NCBI RefSeq assembly: GCF_902364025.1
Contig: NZ_CABJCG010000006.1
Coordinates: forward strand, 124,001 to 188,000
DNA from: Enterocloster lavalensis
GTDB taxonomy: Bacteria; Bacillota; Clostridia; Lachnospirales; Lachnospiraceae
Direction: 5' to 3'
DNA length: 64,000 nt
Made by a program: the position numbers and the translations under genes. This document shows, piece by piece, positions 23,365 through 31,064 of this stretch. How positions within the stretch are numbered: position 1 is the stretch's first letter; the number at the start of each line of letters is the position of its first letter. The notes below the pieces were generated by a model. It saw only the letters and a program-made list of their open reading frames with translations, was not told the origin of the DNA and did no database searches.

Positions 23365-25213
23365 CCCGTTCCACCTCCTCTTTCGACAGCTGGGAGAGAC
23401 AGATCTCCCGGTACACGCTGCAATCCCGCAGCAGCTCCCGGTGGGTTCCCTGACCGGCGATGCGCCCGTCGTCCAGCACCAGGATCCGGTCCGCCTGCTT
23501 GATGGAGGCGGCTCGCTGGGACACGATGAACACGGTCATACTACCCGTGCCCCGCCGGATGGCCGACCGCAGTCTGGCATCCGTTGCGAAGTCCAGGGCC
23601 GAGGCGCTGTCGTCCAGGATCAGTATATCCGGCTTGCGCACCAGAGCTCTGGCGATGGTCAAACGCTGGCGCTGGCCGCCGGAGAGGTTCTTGCCCTCCT
23701 GGCTGATCCACAGCTCCAGTCCCTCGCCCTTCTGGTCCACAAATTCCCGGGCCTGGGCCATATCCAGGGCCCGGTAAATGTCCTCGTCGGAGGCGTCCGC
23801 CCTGCCCCAGCGCATGTTGTCCCGCAGGGTGCCCTTAAAGAGCACGGCCCGCTGGGGCACCACGCCGATGCGGGAGCGCAGGCCGTTCTGGGTGTATTCC
23901 CGCACGTCCCGGCCGTTCACCGCCACCCTGCCCCGGGTGGCCTCGTAAAACCGCGGGATCATGTTCACCAGCGTGGATTTGCCGGAGCCGGTACCGCCGA
24001 TAATTCCGATGGTCTCGCCCGGCTCCGCACGGAAGGTGATGTCCTCCAGCGCAGGTTCCTTAGCCCCGGCGTACACGAAGTCCATGTGATCGAATTCCAC
24101 CATGGGAACCCGGGAGGGCGTAGCGTCCGGCGACGCGCTGTCCCCGGCGGCCCCGGCAGCCCCGGCCTCAGACGCAGCAGTCCCGGCAGCCCCGGCCTCA
24201 GACGCAACAGTCCCGGCAGTCCCGGAGACCGCCTCCCCGCCCACGCCCGCGAAGCTTCCGTCCTCGATGCTGCTCTTCACCTGGAACACGCTGTCCACCC
24301 GGTTCATGCAGGCCATGGCCTTGGAGATCAGGATGATCAGGTTGGCCATCTTGATCAGCTCCGCCAGAATCTGGGACATGTAGTTGACCAGGGCGATCAC
24401 CTTACCCTGGGAGATAACCCCGGCGTCCACCTGGCGGCCGCCGGTCCAGACCACGGCCACAATGGCCAGGTTGATGATCACATAGGTCACGGGATTGAGA
24501 AGCGCCGATATCTTGCCAACGAACACCTGGATTTTTACCAGCAGGCTGTTCTCCTCCTCAAAGGCCACGGTCTCGTTCTTCTGCCGGTTGAAGGCCCGGA
24601 TCACCCGCACGCCCAGCAGATTCTCCCGGGTGGTCAACAGCACCCGGTCCAGCTGGCGCTGTACCTTTTTGTACAACGGCATGCTGACGAGCAGAATGCC
24701 GAACACCACGATGCAGAGCACCGGAATCGTCACCGCAAACACCATGGCCGTCCGCACGTCCACGGTAAATGCCATGATCATGGCGCCGAACACCACAAAA
24801 GGAGATCGCAGCAGCAGGCGCAGTGTCATGTTCACCCCATTCTGCACCTGGTTGATGTCGCTGGTCATGCGGGTGATCAGCGTGGAGGTCCCCACCGTGT
24901 CGATCTCGGCGTAGGACAGGGAGCCGATGTGAGCGAACAGGTCGTTGCGCAGGCTGGTGGCCGCGCCCACGGAAGCCTTGGCGGCGAAATACTGGGCCGT
25001 CAGGGAACAGGCCAGACCGATGACGCCTAACAGCACCAGCAGGCCTCCCATCTTCATCACATAGCCCACATCCCGGTTGTGGATGCCCACGTCCACCATG
25101 CGGGCCACCACCAGGGGCACGAACAGCTCGAAGCTGGCCTCCAGCATCTTGAACAGCGGCCCCAGGATGCTCTCTTTCTTGTAATCTTTCATGTAACTCA
25201 GCAAACGTTTCAT
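23354..25213 (-). CDS. ABC exporter half-transporter, subunit A, with Ala/Gly-rich insert
   Basis: A 619-residue half-transporter: six membrane spans, then a nucleotide-binding domain with Walker A GGTGSGKST, signature LSGGQRQR, Walker B ILILDDSASAL and a Q in place of the H-loop histidine (VSQRAAS). The Asp after Walker B instead of Glu is typical of the degenerate partner in heterodimeric exporters. Between the two domains is a ~40-residue linker with a tandem SEAGAAGTAA repeat, absent from usual members. GGAGG lies before the ATG at 25213; a start at 25240 is less likely. The divergent LysR gene may regulate it. Confidence 0.92.
   Translation of the reverse strand: MKRLLSYMKDYKKESILGPLFKMLEASFELFVPLVVARMVDVGIHNRDVGYVMKMGGLLVLLGVIGLACSLTAQYFAAKASVGAATSLRNDLFAHIGSLSYAEIDTVGTSTLITRMTSDINQVQNGVNMTLRLLLRSPFVVFGAMIMAFTVDVRTAMVFAVTIPVLCIVVFGILLVSMPLYKKVQRQLDRVLLTTRENLLGVRVIRAFNRQKNETVAFEEENSLLVKIQVFVGKISALLNPVTYVIINLAIVAVVWTGGRQVDAGVISQGKVIALVNYMSQILAELIKMANLIILISKAMACMNRVDSVFQVKSSIEDGSFAGVGGEAVSGTAGTVASEAGAAGTAASEAGAAGAAGDSASPDATPSRVPMVEFDHMDFVYAGAKEPALEDITFRAEPGETIGIIGGTGSGKSTLVNMIPRFYEATRGRVAVNGRDVREYTQNGLRSRIGVVPQRAVLFKGTLRDNMRWGRADASDEDIYRALDMAQAREFVDQKGEGLELWISQEGKNLSGGQRQRLTIARALVRKPDILILDDSASALDFATDARLRSAIRRGTGSMTVFIVSQRAASIKQADRILVLDDGRIAGQGTHRELLRDCSVYREICLSQLSKEEVERDEQ
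24158..24217 (-). repeat. Tandem 30-bp coding repeat in the ABC linker
   Basis: Two almost identical 30-bp units (24158-24187, 24188-24217; one base differs) encode a 10-residue SEAGAAG(T/A)A-type unit between the membrane and ATPase domains, suggestive of replication slippage. Confidence 0.8.
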
Positions 25214-25263
25214 TTTATCCTCCGGATTTCTGAAGATCATTGTATTTTGACGCTCTGTCTGGT

Positions 25264-25272
25264 ATTATAGCA
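25264..25272 (-). promoter_or_regulatory. Extended -10 promoter of the ABC exporter operon
   Basis: Minus strand TGCTATAAT (perfect TATAAT at 25264-25269), about 50 bp ahead of the ATG at 25213. The 60 bp beyond it up to the LysR start is AT-rich and shared between the two divergent units. Confidence 0.6.
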
Positions 25273-25339
25273 TAGGAAAAACCATATTTAAAATATTTGT
25301 TTAATATGGATACCATATGTACTTCGTATAGGAGGCGCC

Positions 25340-26230
25340 ATGAATTTAAAGCAGATGGAATATTTCACCGCCATTGTGGGCGAGGGCAGCATTTCCGGCG
25401 CAGCCCGCTCCCTCCATATCTCCCAACCCCCTCTGAGCGCCCAGATGCGCCAGCTGGAGGAGGAGCTGGGCGTCACGCTCTTCGACCGGGGCTCCCGCGC
25501 CATCCGGCTGACCGAGGCGGGCCGCCTGTTCTACAACCGGGCCGTCAGCATCCTGGAGATGACAAAGGCCGCCAGAAAGGAGCTGAAACAGCTGGAAGAC
25601 GGGCTGTTGGGCACGCTGCGCCTGGGTATGATCTCCTCCGTGGAGACCCAGGGAATCATTACCAGTATTGCCTCGTTCCGGCGGCGTTATCCCGGGATGT
25701 CCTTTCGCATCAGCGAGGGAAACACCTACCAACTGCTCGACAAGCTCACCACCGGGCAGATTGACGCCGCCCTGGTGCGCACCCCGTTTCCCGAGGAGTC
25801 CTTCGACTGCCGTTATCTGACGGAGGAACCCATGCTGGCCGTGGGCAGGGCGGACTTCTTCCCGGCGGACTGCGGGCCGAAGCTTCCCTTAAAGGAACTG
25901 GCCGCCCTGCCCCTGATCATCTACCGCCGCTGGGAATCCGTGCTCGGCCGGATGTTCCCCCATCCCCAGCCCGAATACCTCTGCGTCAACGACGACGCGC
26001 GGACCAGCCTGATGTGGGCCGCCTCCGGGGTGGGCGTTGCGGTGGTTCCGGCCTCCATCGTAAACGGCTGGCAGTCCGCCCCCTTCCCTATGACCGCCAA
26101 GATCATAAACTCCCCGCCCCTCACCAGCACCATCGCCCTGGTGAAACTGAAAAATGCCGGCCTCTCCGCGGTAGGCCAGCATTTCTTCCAGTCGTTTCAG
26201 GTGCCGGAGCACGGCGAAAGCGCGGGCTGA
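25340..26230 (+). CDS. LysR-family regulator divergent from the ABC exporter
   Basis: A 296-residue LysR protein: winged HTH in residues 1-60 (YFTAIVGEGSISGAARSLHISQPPLSAQMRQLEEELG), then a two-lobe effector domain starting near residue 90 (GTLRLGMISSV). AGGAGG is 4 bases before the ATG. LysR proteins commonly regulate the divergent gene, here the ABC exporter pair. The inducer is unknown. It is convergent with the YihY gene with a 14-bp gap. Confidence 0.9.
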   Translation: MNLKQMEYFTAIVGEGSISGAARSLHISQPPLSAQMRQLEEELGVTLFDRGSRAIRLTEAGRLFYNRAVSILEMTKAARKELKQLEDGLLGTLRLGMISSVETQGIITSIASFRRRYPGMSFRISEGNTYQLLDKLTTGQIDAALVRTPFPEESFDCRYLTEEPMLAVGRADFFPADCGPKLPLKELAALPLIIYRRWESVLGRMFPHPQPEYLCVNDDARTSLMWAASGVGVAVVPASIVNGWQSAPFPMTAKIINSPPLTSTIALVKLKNAGLSAVGQHFFQSFQVPEHGESAG

Positions 26231-26244
26231 GGCCCAGCTTTCCA

Positions 26245-27087
26245 TCACAGCCCCTTTCCCTCCTCGCTCCGGTAGATTTCCAGGTAATAATTCAGCTCCG
26301 CGCCGAAAAACAGCACGCAGATACAGCCGTACAGCCACAGCATGAGCAGCACAATGGCGGTCAGGCTCCCGTACATATAGGAAAAGTTGTTTCCGCCGAA
26401 CAGCTTAAAATACAGGGAAAACGCCATTGAGAACAAAATCCAGCCCGCGGTGGTGAACATGGCTCCCGGGAGCTGGGACTTTAGCGAAAGCTTCCGGTCC
26501 GGCACATAAGTGTAAATCCCGGCGAACACGAACATAAAAAACGCCAGCGCCAGCAACGTGCGCAGGCTTATGATGTGCTGGGTCACCCGGGCGATCAATG
26601 GGAACTGGCGCAGCACGAAATTCTGAATCGTGGTACCGAACACCAGCAGGCCCAGGGACAGCACGCACACCAGGATGAACACAATCGTGTATCCGGCGCA
26701 GATCAGCCGTTTCACAATGTACCAGCGCTTCTCCACCTTTCCCTGCACCCGGTTCAAACCCTTTGCGATGCTCATCATACCTCTGGACGAGGACCAAAGA
26801 GCCGTGATGGCGGTGACGGAGATCATGGTGGCCGGCGACTTTAACGACAGGTCGCTGATCACGCGGAAGGCAACGGACTTATAGCCCACCGGGACCAGGG
26901 CGAGTATGAATTCCATCAGCTCCCCCTGGCTGACGCTGGGCACGATCTGTACCACCGTGAGCAGCAGCATGATAAATGGAAATGCCGCGATGATGGTAAA
27001 AAACGAGGCCTGGGCTGCATAGACCGTCATCTCATCCGCGGCGAATTTATCATAAATCTGCTTGATCCTGATTATCAATCTGACCAT
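26245..27087 (-). CDS. YihY/BrkB-family inner-membrane protein
   Basis: A 280-residue membrane protein with six predicted spans and the family pattern DEMTVYAAQASFFTIIAAFPFIMLLLT near the N-terminus and PGAMFTTAGWILFSMAFSLYF and YGSLTAIVLLMLWLYGCICVLFFGAELN toward the C-terminus. The family was once called ribonuclease BN in error; it is of unknown transport or envelope function. It is a single minus-strand gene between the LysR and acylphosphatase genes. Confidence 0.92.
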   Translation of the reverse strand: MVRLIIRIKQIYDKFAADEMTVYAAQASFFTIIAAFPFIMLLLTVVQIVPSVSQGELMEFILALVPVGYKSVAFRVISDLSLKSPATMISVTAITALWSSSRGMMSIAKGLNRVQGKVEKRWYIVKRLICAGYTIVFILVCVLSLGLLVFGTTIQNFVLRQFPLIARVTQHIISLRTLLALAFFMFVFAGIYTYVPDRKLSLKSQLPGAMFTTAGWILFSMAFSLYFKLFGGNNFSYMYGSLTAIVLLMLWLYGCICVLFFGAELNYYLEIYRSEEGKGL

Positions 27088-27163
27088 AAACTACCCCTTA
27101 ACATTTCCTTTGATGCGAATATTATAAAGATATTAGCACAGCGCAGGAAAAATAGCAAGGCGG

Positions 27164-27442
27164 TTACGAATCCCAGGTTTCCCGGAATTCACGCTCCCGG
27201 ATCACGGGAATCTCTTCAACCTCCATGTGTTCGATGCGGATGAAATGCCCGCTCTCAAGCCCCTGGATCAGGCGTCCGATGGCCGCAGGATCGCCCTGGA
27301 CCTCCATCTCCACATCGCCGTCCCATAAATTTTTCACCCAGCCGGTCAGGCCCAGCGGTCTGGCCAGATAGCAGGCCGTGTACCGAAACCCAACGCCCTG
27401 AACCCTCCCGGAAAAGATAATATGCTTTCTGACTTTCTCCAT
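27164..27442 (-). CDS. Acylphosphatase
   Basis: The 92-residue protein carries the full acylphosphatase signature: FSGRVQGVGFRYTACYLA (catalytic arginine in GFR) and GWVKNLWDGDVEMEVQG (catalytic asparagine in KN). It hydrolyses acyl phosphates such as acetyl phosphate or carbamoyl phosphate in the cytoplasm. GGAG lies 9 bases before the ATG. It follows the 207-residue sensor-like gene after 30 bp, so the two may be co-transcribed, with no evident functional link. Confidence 0.93.
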   Translation of the reverse strand: MEKVRKHIIFSGRVQGVGFRYTACYLARPLGLTGWVKNLWDGDVEMEVQGDPAAIGRLIQGLESGHFIRIEHMEVEEIPVIREREFRETWDS

Positions 27443-27472
27443 TGACCGCCGCTCCTTTCACCGATTCCCGGA

Positions 27473-28096
27473 TTAACGCCCCGGGGTTGCCCGCAGGTTC
27501 TCCTCCAACGCCTCCGGAAGCTGCCGCAGGCGGTTGAACATCAGGATCATGCCCGAAAACAGAATCACCGCCACACAGCCCCACACGGTCAGCCGCTGCC
27601 GGTCGATCACCCGCATATCTTCCAGATATTTTTCGCTGGACACCCGGAAATTTTCATCGATCAGGTTCTGGGCGCAGAGCTTCTGCTGTTCCAGCAGCTC
27701 CAGCGAGGCGGACACGGCCTGATCCCCGTCCGTCTCCCGCCACAGGCGCTCCTGGCTGCGCTGAAAACCGTCGATCTGCTGTACATATCCGATCAAACGC
27801 TCGCTGTCCGCGGCCATGACCGCCATAGCCTGCAAATTCTGTTCCAGCCTCCCGCTCTGCTCCCGGTAAGCTTCCCCGCGCCCGGCCTGAGAGCCGCCCG
27901 CTCCGAGGGCATGCTCCATGCCCAGCAAGTTTTCATAAATGTGCGCGGCGCAAAAGTTCCGCTCCGTCATGTGTTTCAGCTGCGTTTGCTCCGACGACCT
28001 GTTCAGGACCAGCAGGACGCCGGACAACAGAATCGCGCACAGCATGACCAGAAACAGAATCAGCAGCTCCCGCACCATCCGTTTTGTTTTAAACAT
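27473..28096 (-). CDS. Two-helix membrane protein resembling an orphan chemoreceptor sensor
   Basis: This 207-residue protein has a membrane span at about 12-32, a ~140-residue extracellular helical region rich in Q, E and A (SGRLEQNLQAMAVMAAD, LLEQQKLCAQNL) and a second span at about 168-188, then a short 20-residue tail. The layout equals the four-helix-bundle sensor of the two chemoreceptors nearby, but no HAMP, signalling or enzyme domain follows. It may be a truncated receptor or a free-standing sensor acting with a partner. GGGGA precedes the ATG. No homology to a named family was recognised. Confidence 0.65.
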   Translation of the reverse strand: MFKTKRMVRELLILFLVMLCAILLSGVLLVLNRSSEQTQLKHMTERNFCAAHIYENLLGMEHALGAGGSQAGRGEAYREQSGRLEQNLQAMAVMAADSERLIGYVQQIDGFQRSQERLWRETDGDQAVSASLELLEQQKLCAQNLIDENFRVSSEKYLEDMRVIDRQRLTVWGCVAVILFSGMILMFNRLRQLPEALEENLRATPGR

Positions 28097-28263
28097 TCCG
28101 ATCCCCTGATTTTCATCTGCGTATTAACAAAAATTTAACGCTCATCTATGATATTATGCCATATTTTTTTAAAAACCGCCAGATGAAATTTGAAAATCCC
28201 CGGGCAAAAACTCCCCCCGCCCGGCCGGACAATCCGGTGTGCGGCAAACAGCCCCTTAGCGCC

Positions 28264-28312
28264 CCGGAAATTTGATCATATTTCCGGCCTCTCACGGCCC
28301 AGAATCCGGAAA
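28264..28312. other. Three-part alternating inverted repeat
   Basis: CCGGAAA occurs at 28264-28270 and 28306-28312 and its complement TTTCCGG at 28281-28287, so the middle arm can pair with either side but not both. The left pairing extends to CCGGAAAT/ATTTCCGG. The stretch lies about 170-220 bp upstream of the 207-residue gene and is not accounted for by any gene. Confidence 0.45.
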
Positions 28313-28350
28313 CCATCATCATTTTATATAGAAACTTTTTCCCATTTTTC

Positions 28351-28393
28351 GAAAGTTTGTGCACACTTTTTTTAACCGCTGTGCTATTATAAT
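28351..28393 (+). promoter_or_regulatory. Promoter region of small RNA copy 1 with TGTGCACA box
   Basis: TGTGCACA (28358-28365) is centred 26.5 bp before TATAAT (28388-28393). No good -35 hexamer is present, so the palindrome may bind an activator or replace the -35. The same arrangement recurs in copy 2. Confidence 0.65.
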
Positions 28394-28399
28394 GATGTA

Positions 28400-28493
28400 A
28401 CCCCCCAATACATTATATAGTTTTTGCTACACCCCATAAGAAACGAAATACCTTCTCCTTGAAGACGACCAGCTCCCCCGGCTGGTCGTTTTC
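28400..28493 (+). ncRNA. Candidate small RNA, copy 1
   Basis: From the expected start near 28400 the RNA would be about 94 nt. It contains a C-run near its 5' end, the segment ACCTTCTCCTTG, and a terminator hairpin (28461-28473 with 28481-28493, 13 bp including one G-T pair, loop TCCCCCG). There is no ATG, so it is not a coding leader. It differs from copy 2 mainly in the terminator stem, where C-G pairs here are T-A pairs there. No known RNA family was recognised. The region 28097-28350 upstream holds only the promoter of the 207-residue gene and the repeats at 28264-28312. Confidence 0.65.
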
Positions 28494-28579
28494 GTTGAAT
28501 GCAATGGGCAGTTGGCGGCAAATTTTCCGCCGGTTAGTCGTCTCTATCAATTTTGCATAAAATATATTTTCATATCTTC

Positions 28580-28622
28580 AAAAGTTTGTGCACACTTTTT
28601 TCATACCCTGTGCTATTATAAT
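28580..28622 (+). promoter_or_regulatory. Promoter region of small RNA copy 2 with TGTGCACA box
   Basis: TGTGCACA at 28587-28594 lies at the same 26.5-bp distance from TATAAT (28617-28622) as in copy 1, although part of the intervening sequence differs. Confidence 0.65.
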
Positions 28623-28628
28623 AGACGT

Positions 28629-28727
28629 AACCCCCCCAATACATTATATAGTTTTTGCTACACCCCATAAGAAACGAAATACCTTCTCCTTGAAAAATGA
28701 CCAGCTCCCCCGGCTGGTCATTTTTCT
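28629..28727 (+). ncRNA. Candidate small RNA, copy 2
   Basis: A ~97-nt transcript is predicted from about 28629. From the C-run to TCCTTGAA it is identical to copy 1 apart from one extra C. It ends in a 13-bp hairpin (28693-28705 with 28713-28725, loop TCCCCCG) with a U-rich 3' arm. Read on the other strand the same hairpin is followed by ATTTTTC, so it may also end the GGDEF-EAL gene whose stop is at 28740. The repeat offset between copies is 229 bp. Confidence 0.65.
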
Positions 28728-28739
28728 TTGTCCTCACGA

Positions 28740-31016
28740 TCATCTCCCGGCCGTTTCGGCCAACAGCGCTTCAAACTCCGCCAGAGGCATGGGCCTGGCA
28801 AACACATATCCCTGCACGATATCGCAGCCCGCCCCGCGCAGAAATTCCACGCTCTCCGTCTCCTCCACGCCCTCGGCGATCACCCGGATCTTCAATTCCC
28901 GCGCCATATTGATAATATTGCGCACCACGATCCGCTCGCGGACCTTGTCCACGCTCCGCTGGAAAAACAGGATGTCCAGCTTCAGCACCCGGATCGGAAG
29001 ATTCTTCAACAGGTTCAGGGAAGAGTAGCCGGAGCCGAAGTCGTCCAGGGAGCAGGTGAATCCGCGCGCCTGCAGTTCGCAGACCAGCTGGCAGAGCAGT
29101 TCCTCGCCGCCCAGGGCCAGGCTCTCCGTGACCTCCAGCTCCATCAAGCCGTCCGGGATCCCGTACTTTTCCTTAACCCGGACGTAATAATCCACAAAGT
29201 CCTCCCGCAAAAGTCCGGCGCGGGAGACATTGACCGCCAGATTGATCTGCTTCCCGCCTCCGTCCAGATACCGGCGGTACCAACTGCACGCCTGTTCAAA
29301 CATATACCGGTCCAGCTGCACGATGAGCCCGCTCTTCTCAAATACCGGGATAAACTGGCCCGGCGGAATCATCCCCTTTTGGGGATGGATCCAGCGGCAG
29401 AGCACCTCCGCGCCCGTCAGGCGGTCGCCGTGCTGAATGTCGAACTTGGGTTGGAAATAGGGCTGAAACTGGCCTTCGGACAACGCCTGCTGCCCCTGGG
29501 CCTCCATCGACGCCTCCTGCTGGAAGCGCTGCCTTAAGGTTTCATTGAAGAAGGCGCAGCGGCTGCCAGACTCCCCCTTGATGGACTTCTGCGCCATGTT
29601 GGCCCGGTTGACCATCTCGTTCACCGTAAGCCCCGAATCCGACGGATCGGGACAATAAAATCCCATACACAGCTCGATATAGGAACGGCTGGCCGTCTCG
29701 CTCTCCTCCTGATGGAACTCCCTCACCACCTGGCCGAACCACTCCGTCAGCTCCTCCCGCTGCCCATACCACCGCAGTCCCACGAAGTTGTCCGCCATCA
29801 GCCGGCAGAACAGCCCGTCCGGCTGCTCCAATCGCTCAAACAGGCGGTACATCCGGCGCAGCATATCATCCCCCGCCGCATAACCCAGAGCGTCGTTGTA
29901 GTATTTAAACTTTTTCAGGTCACAATACCAGACCGCCAGCCGGCCGTCCTGTCTCCGGATCAGCTCCGCCTCCATCAGAAACTGATTGTAGTTCCTCCCG
30001 CCGGTCAGACTGTCCTCGTAGGCCAGCCGCTCGACCACCGCCCGATTCCGGTTCATCATCCGGCGCTGCCGCCAAAGCAGCAGCGAAAACAGGCTGCATG
30101 CCGCCACGATGATCAGCATTGCGCCCACCGAGGTCACCACATACCGCTGGTTCAGGGCCGCCATGGGAATGGAACAGAGCACAAACCAATCCTCCACCCC
30201 CGACGGCTCCAACACCGCCAGCATCCCGGTGTTCCCGGCCTTATAGTTGAAATGGACGCTGGAATTTTGCTCCAGCGCTTCCTCCACGGCCGCCCGCTCC
30301 ATCTCGCTCAAACCCGCCAGCCCGGCCATCTCCTGCGGCTGTCCGCCGTCCGCCGAAGCGGTCCCTGAACTCATAATCAGCGTTCCCCGGCTGCTGTACA
30401 GATTGGTGTACCCCGAATCGTTTAACAGGGGCGCTTCGATAATCGCGCGCACCACATCCGCGCCGTTCACCGCGCAGAGCACGCCCACAATGGCCTCCTC
30501 CCCGTTTCGGATTGGCACGGCATAGTAATTGATATATTCCCCTTCGCGGTAGGGATCCGGCATCGGTTGGGAGATCGTATCCCGCCCGGCCAGGGCCTTA
30601 CGGAAAAATTCCTCCTCCGATATGTCGATTCCCGGATACCGTTTTCCGCCCAGCTCCATCAGCTCCAGTTCCCCTTTGGGGTTGGCCAGGCCCATGCGGA
30701 TAAACGCATTTCCCTCGTTTACCTCCCCCACCAGGCGGATCAGCTGTTCCGGGTCCATGATATCTTTCCGGCCCACAAAAACCGCAACGCCGTGCAGGGT
30801 CTGGAAATCGCCTTCCACCTGCTTGACCAGCGCCGTCTCATGCTGGAACGCCGCGTTGTCCAGAAGCACCAGATTTTCTTTTGTGTATTGCCGTCCCATA
30901 TTGGTGAGAAACAGGATGCTGCCCAGCACAAAACACAGGCACAGCCCCACTGCGGCCGCATTCCACCGCTTGTACGCCCGGATCCGTTCTCCCTCCCAAA
31001 CCTTTGTATCGCCCAT
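28740..31016 (-). CDS. Membrane Cache-GGDEF(degenerate)-EAL phosphodiesterase
   Basis: The 758-residue protein has a span near residues 20-40, an extracellular Cache/dCache-like sensor (~45-290), a second span (~300-320), a degenerate GGDEF domain (signature MADNF, so no cyclase activity expected) and an EAL domain in the last ~250 residues. Catalytic EAL residues are kept: AEVLCRW, VNVS, LEVTES, DDFGSGYSSL, LKLD, AEGVEE, VQGYVF. It should degrade c-di-GMP in response to an external ligand. GGGGAAG lies 5 bases before the ATG. It follows a chemoreceptor gene by 48 bp and may share its transcript. Confidence 0.9.
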   Translation of the reverse strand: MGDTKVWEGERIRAYKRWNAAAVGLCLCFVLGSILFLTNMGRQYTKENLVLLDNAAFQHETALVKQVEGDFQTLHGVAVFVGRKDIMDPEQLIRLVGEVNEGNAFIRMGLANPKGELELMELGGKRYPGIDISEEEFFRKALAGRDTISQPMPDPYREGEYINYYAVPIRNGEEAIVGVLCAVNGADVVRAIIEAPLLNDSGYTNLYSSRGTLIMSSGTASADGGQPQEMAGLAGLSEMERAAVEEALEQNSSVHFNYKAGNTGMLAVLEPSGVEDWFVLCSIPMAALNQRYVVTSVGAMLIIVAACSLFSLLLWRQRRMMNRNRAVVERLAYEDSLTGGRNYNQFLMEAELIRRQDGRLAVWYCDLKKFKYYNDALGYAAGDDMLRRMYRLFERLEQPDGLFCRLMADNFVGLRWYGQREELTEWFGQVVREFHQEESETASRSYIELCMGFYCPDPSDSGLTVNEMVNRANMAQKSIKGESGSRCAFFNETLRQRFQQEASMEAQGQQALSEGQFQPYFQPKFDIQHGDRLTGAEVLCRWIHPQKGMIPPGQFIPVFEKSGLIVQLDRYMFEQACSWYRRYLDGGGKQINLAVNVSRAGLLREDFVDYYVRVKEKYGIPDGLMELEVTESLALGGEELLCQLVCELQARGFTCSLDDFGSGYSSLNLLKNLPIRVLKLDILFFQRSVDKVRERIVVRNIINMARELKIRVIAEGVEETESVEFLRGAGCDIVQGYVFARPMPLAEFEALLAETAGR

Positions 31017-31064
31017 TCACTCTTCCCCAAACTTTTCCAGTTTTCAGCCGCCTGGCCGCTCTTC

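Noticed and set aside
23441..25030. Long plus-strand open frame opposite the ABC subunit A gene
   Set aside because: His/Gln/Gly-rich translation typical of antisense of GC-rich genes; the minus-strand gene has all ABC motifs.
28097..28739. c-di-GMP riboswitch expected near the cyclase genes
   Set aside because: No GEMM-I or GEMM-II core pattern could be found by eye in this or other intergenic gaps of the block.
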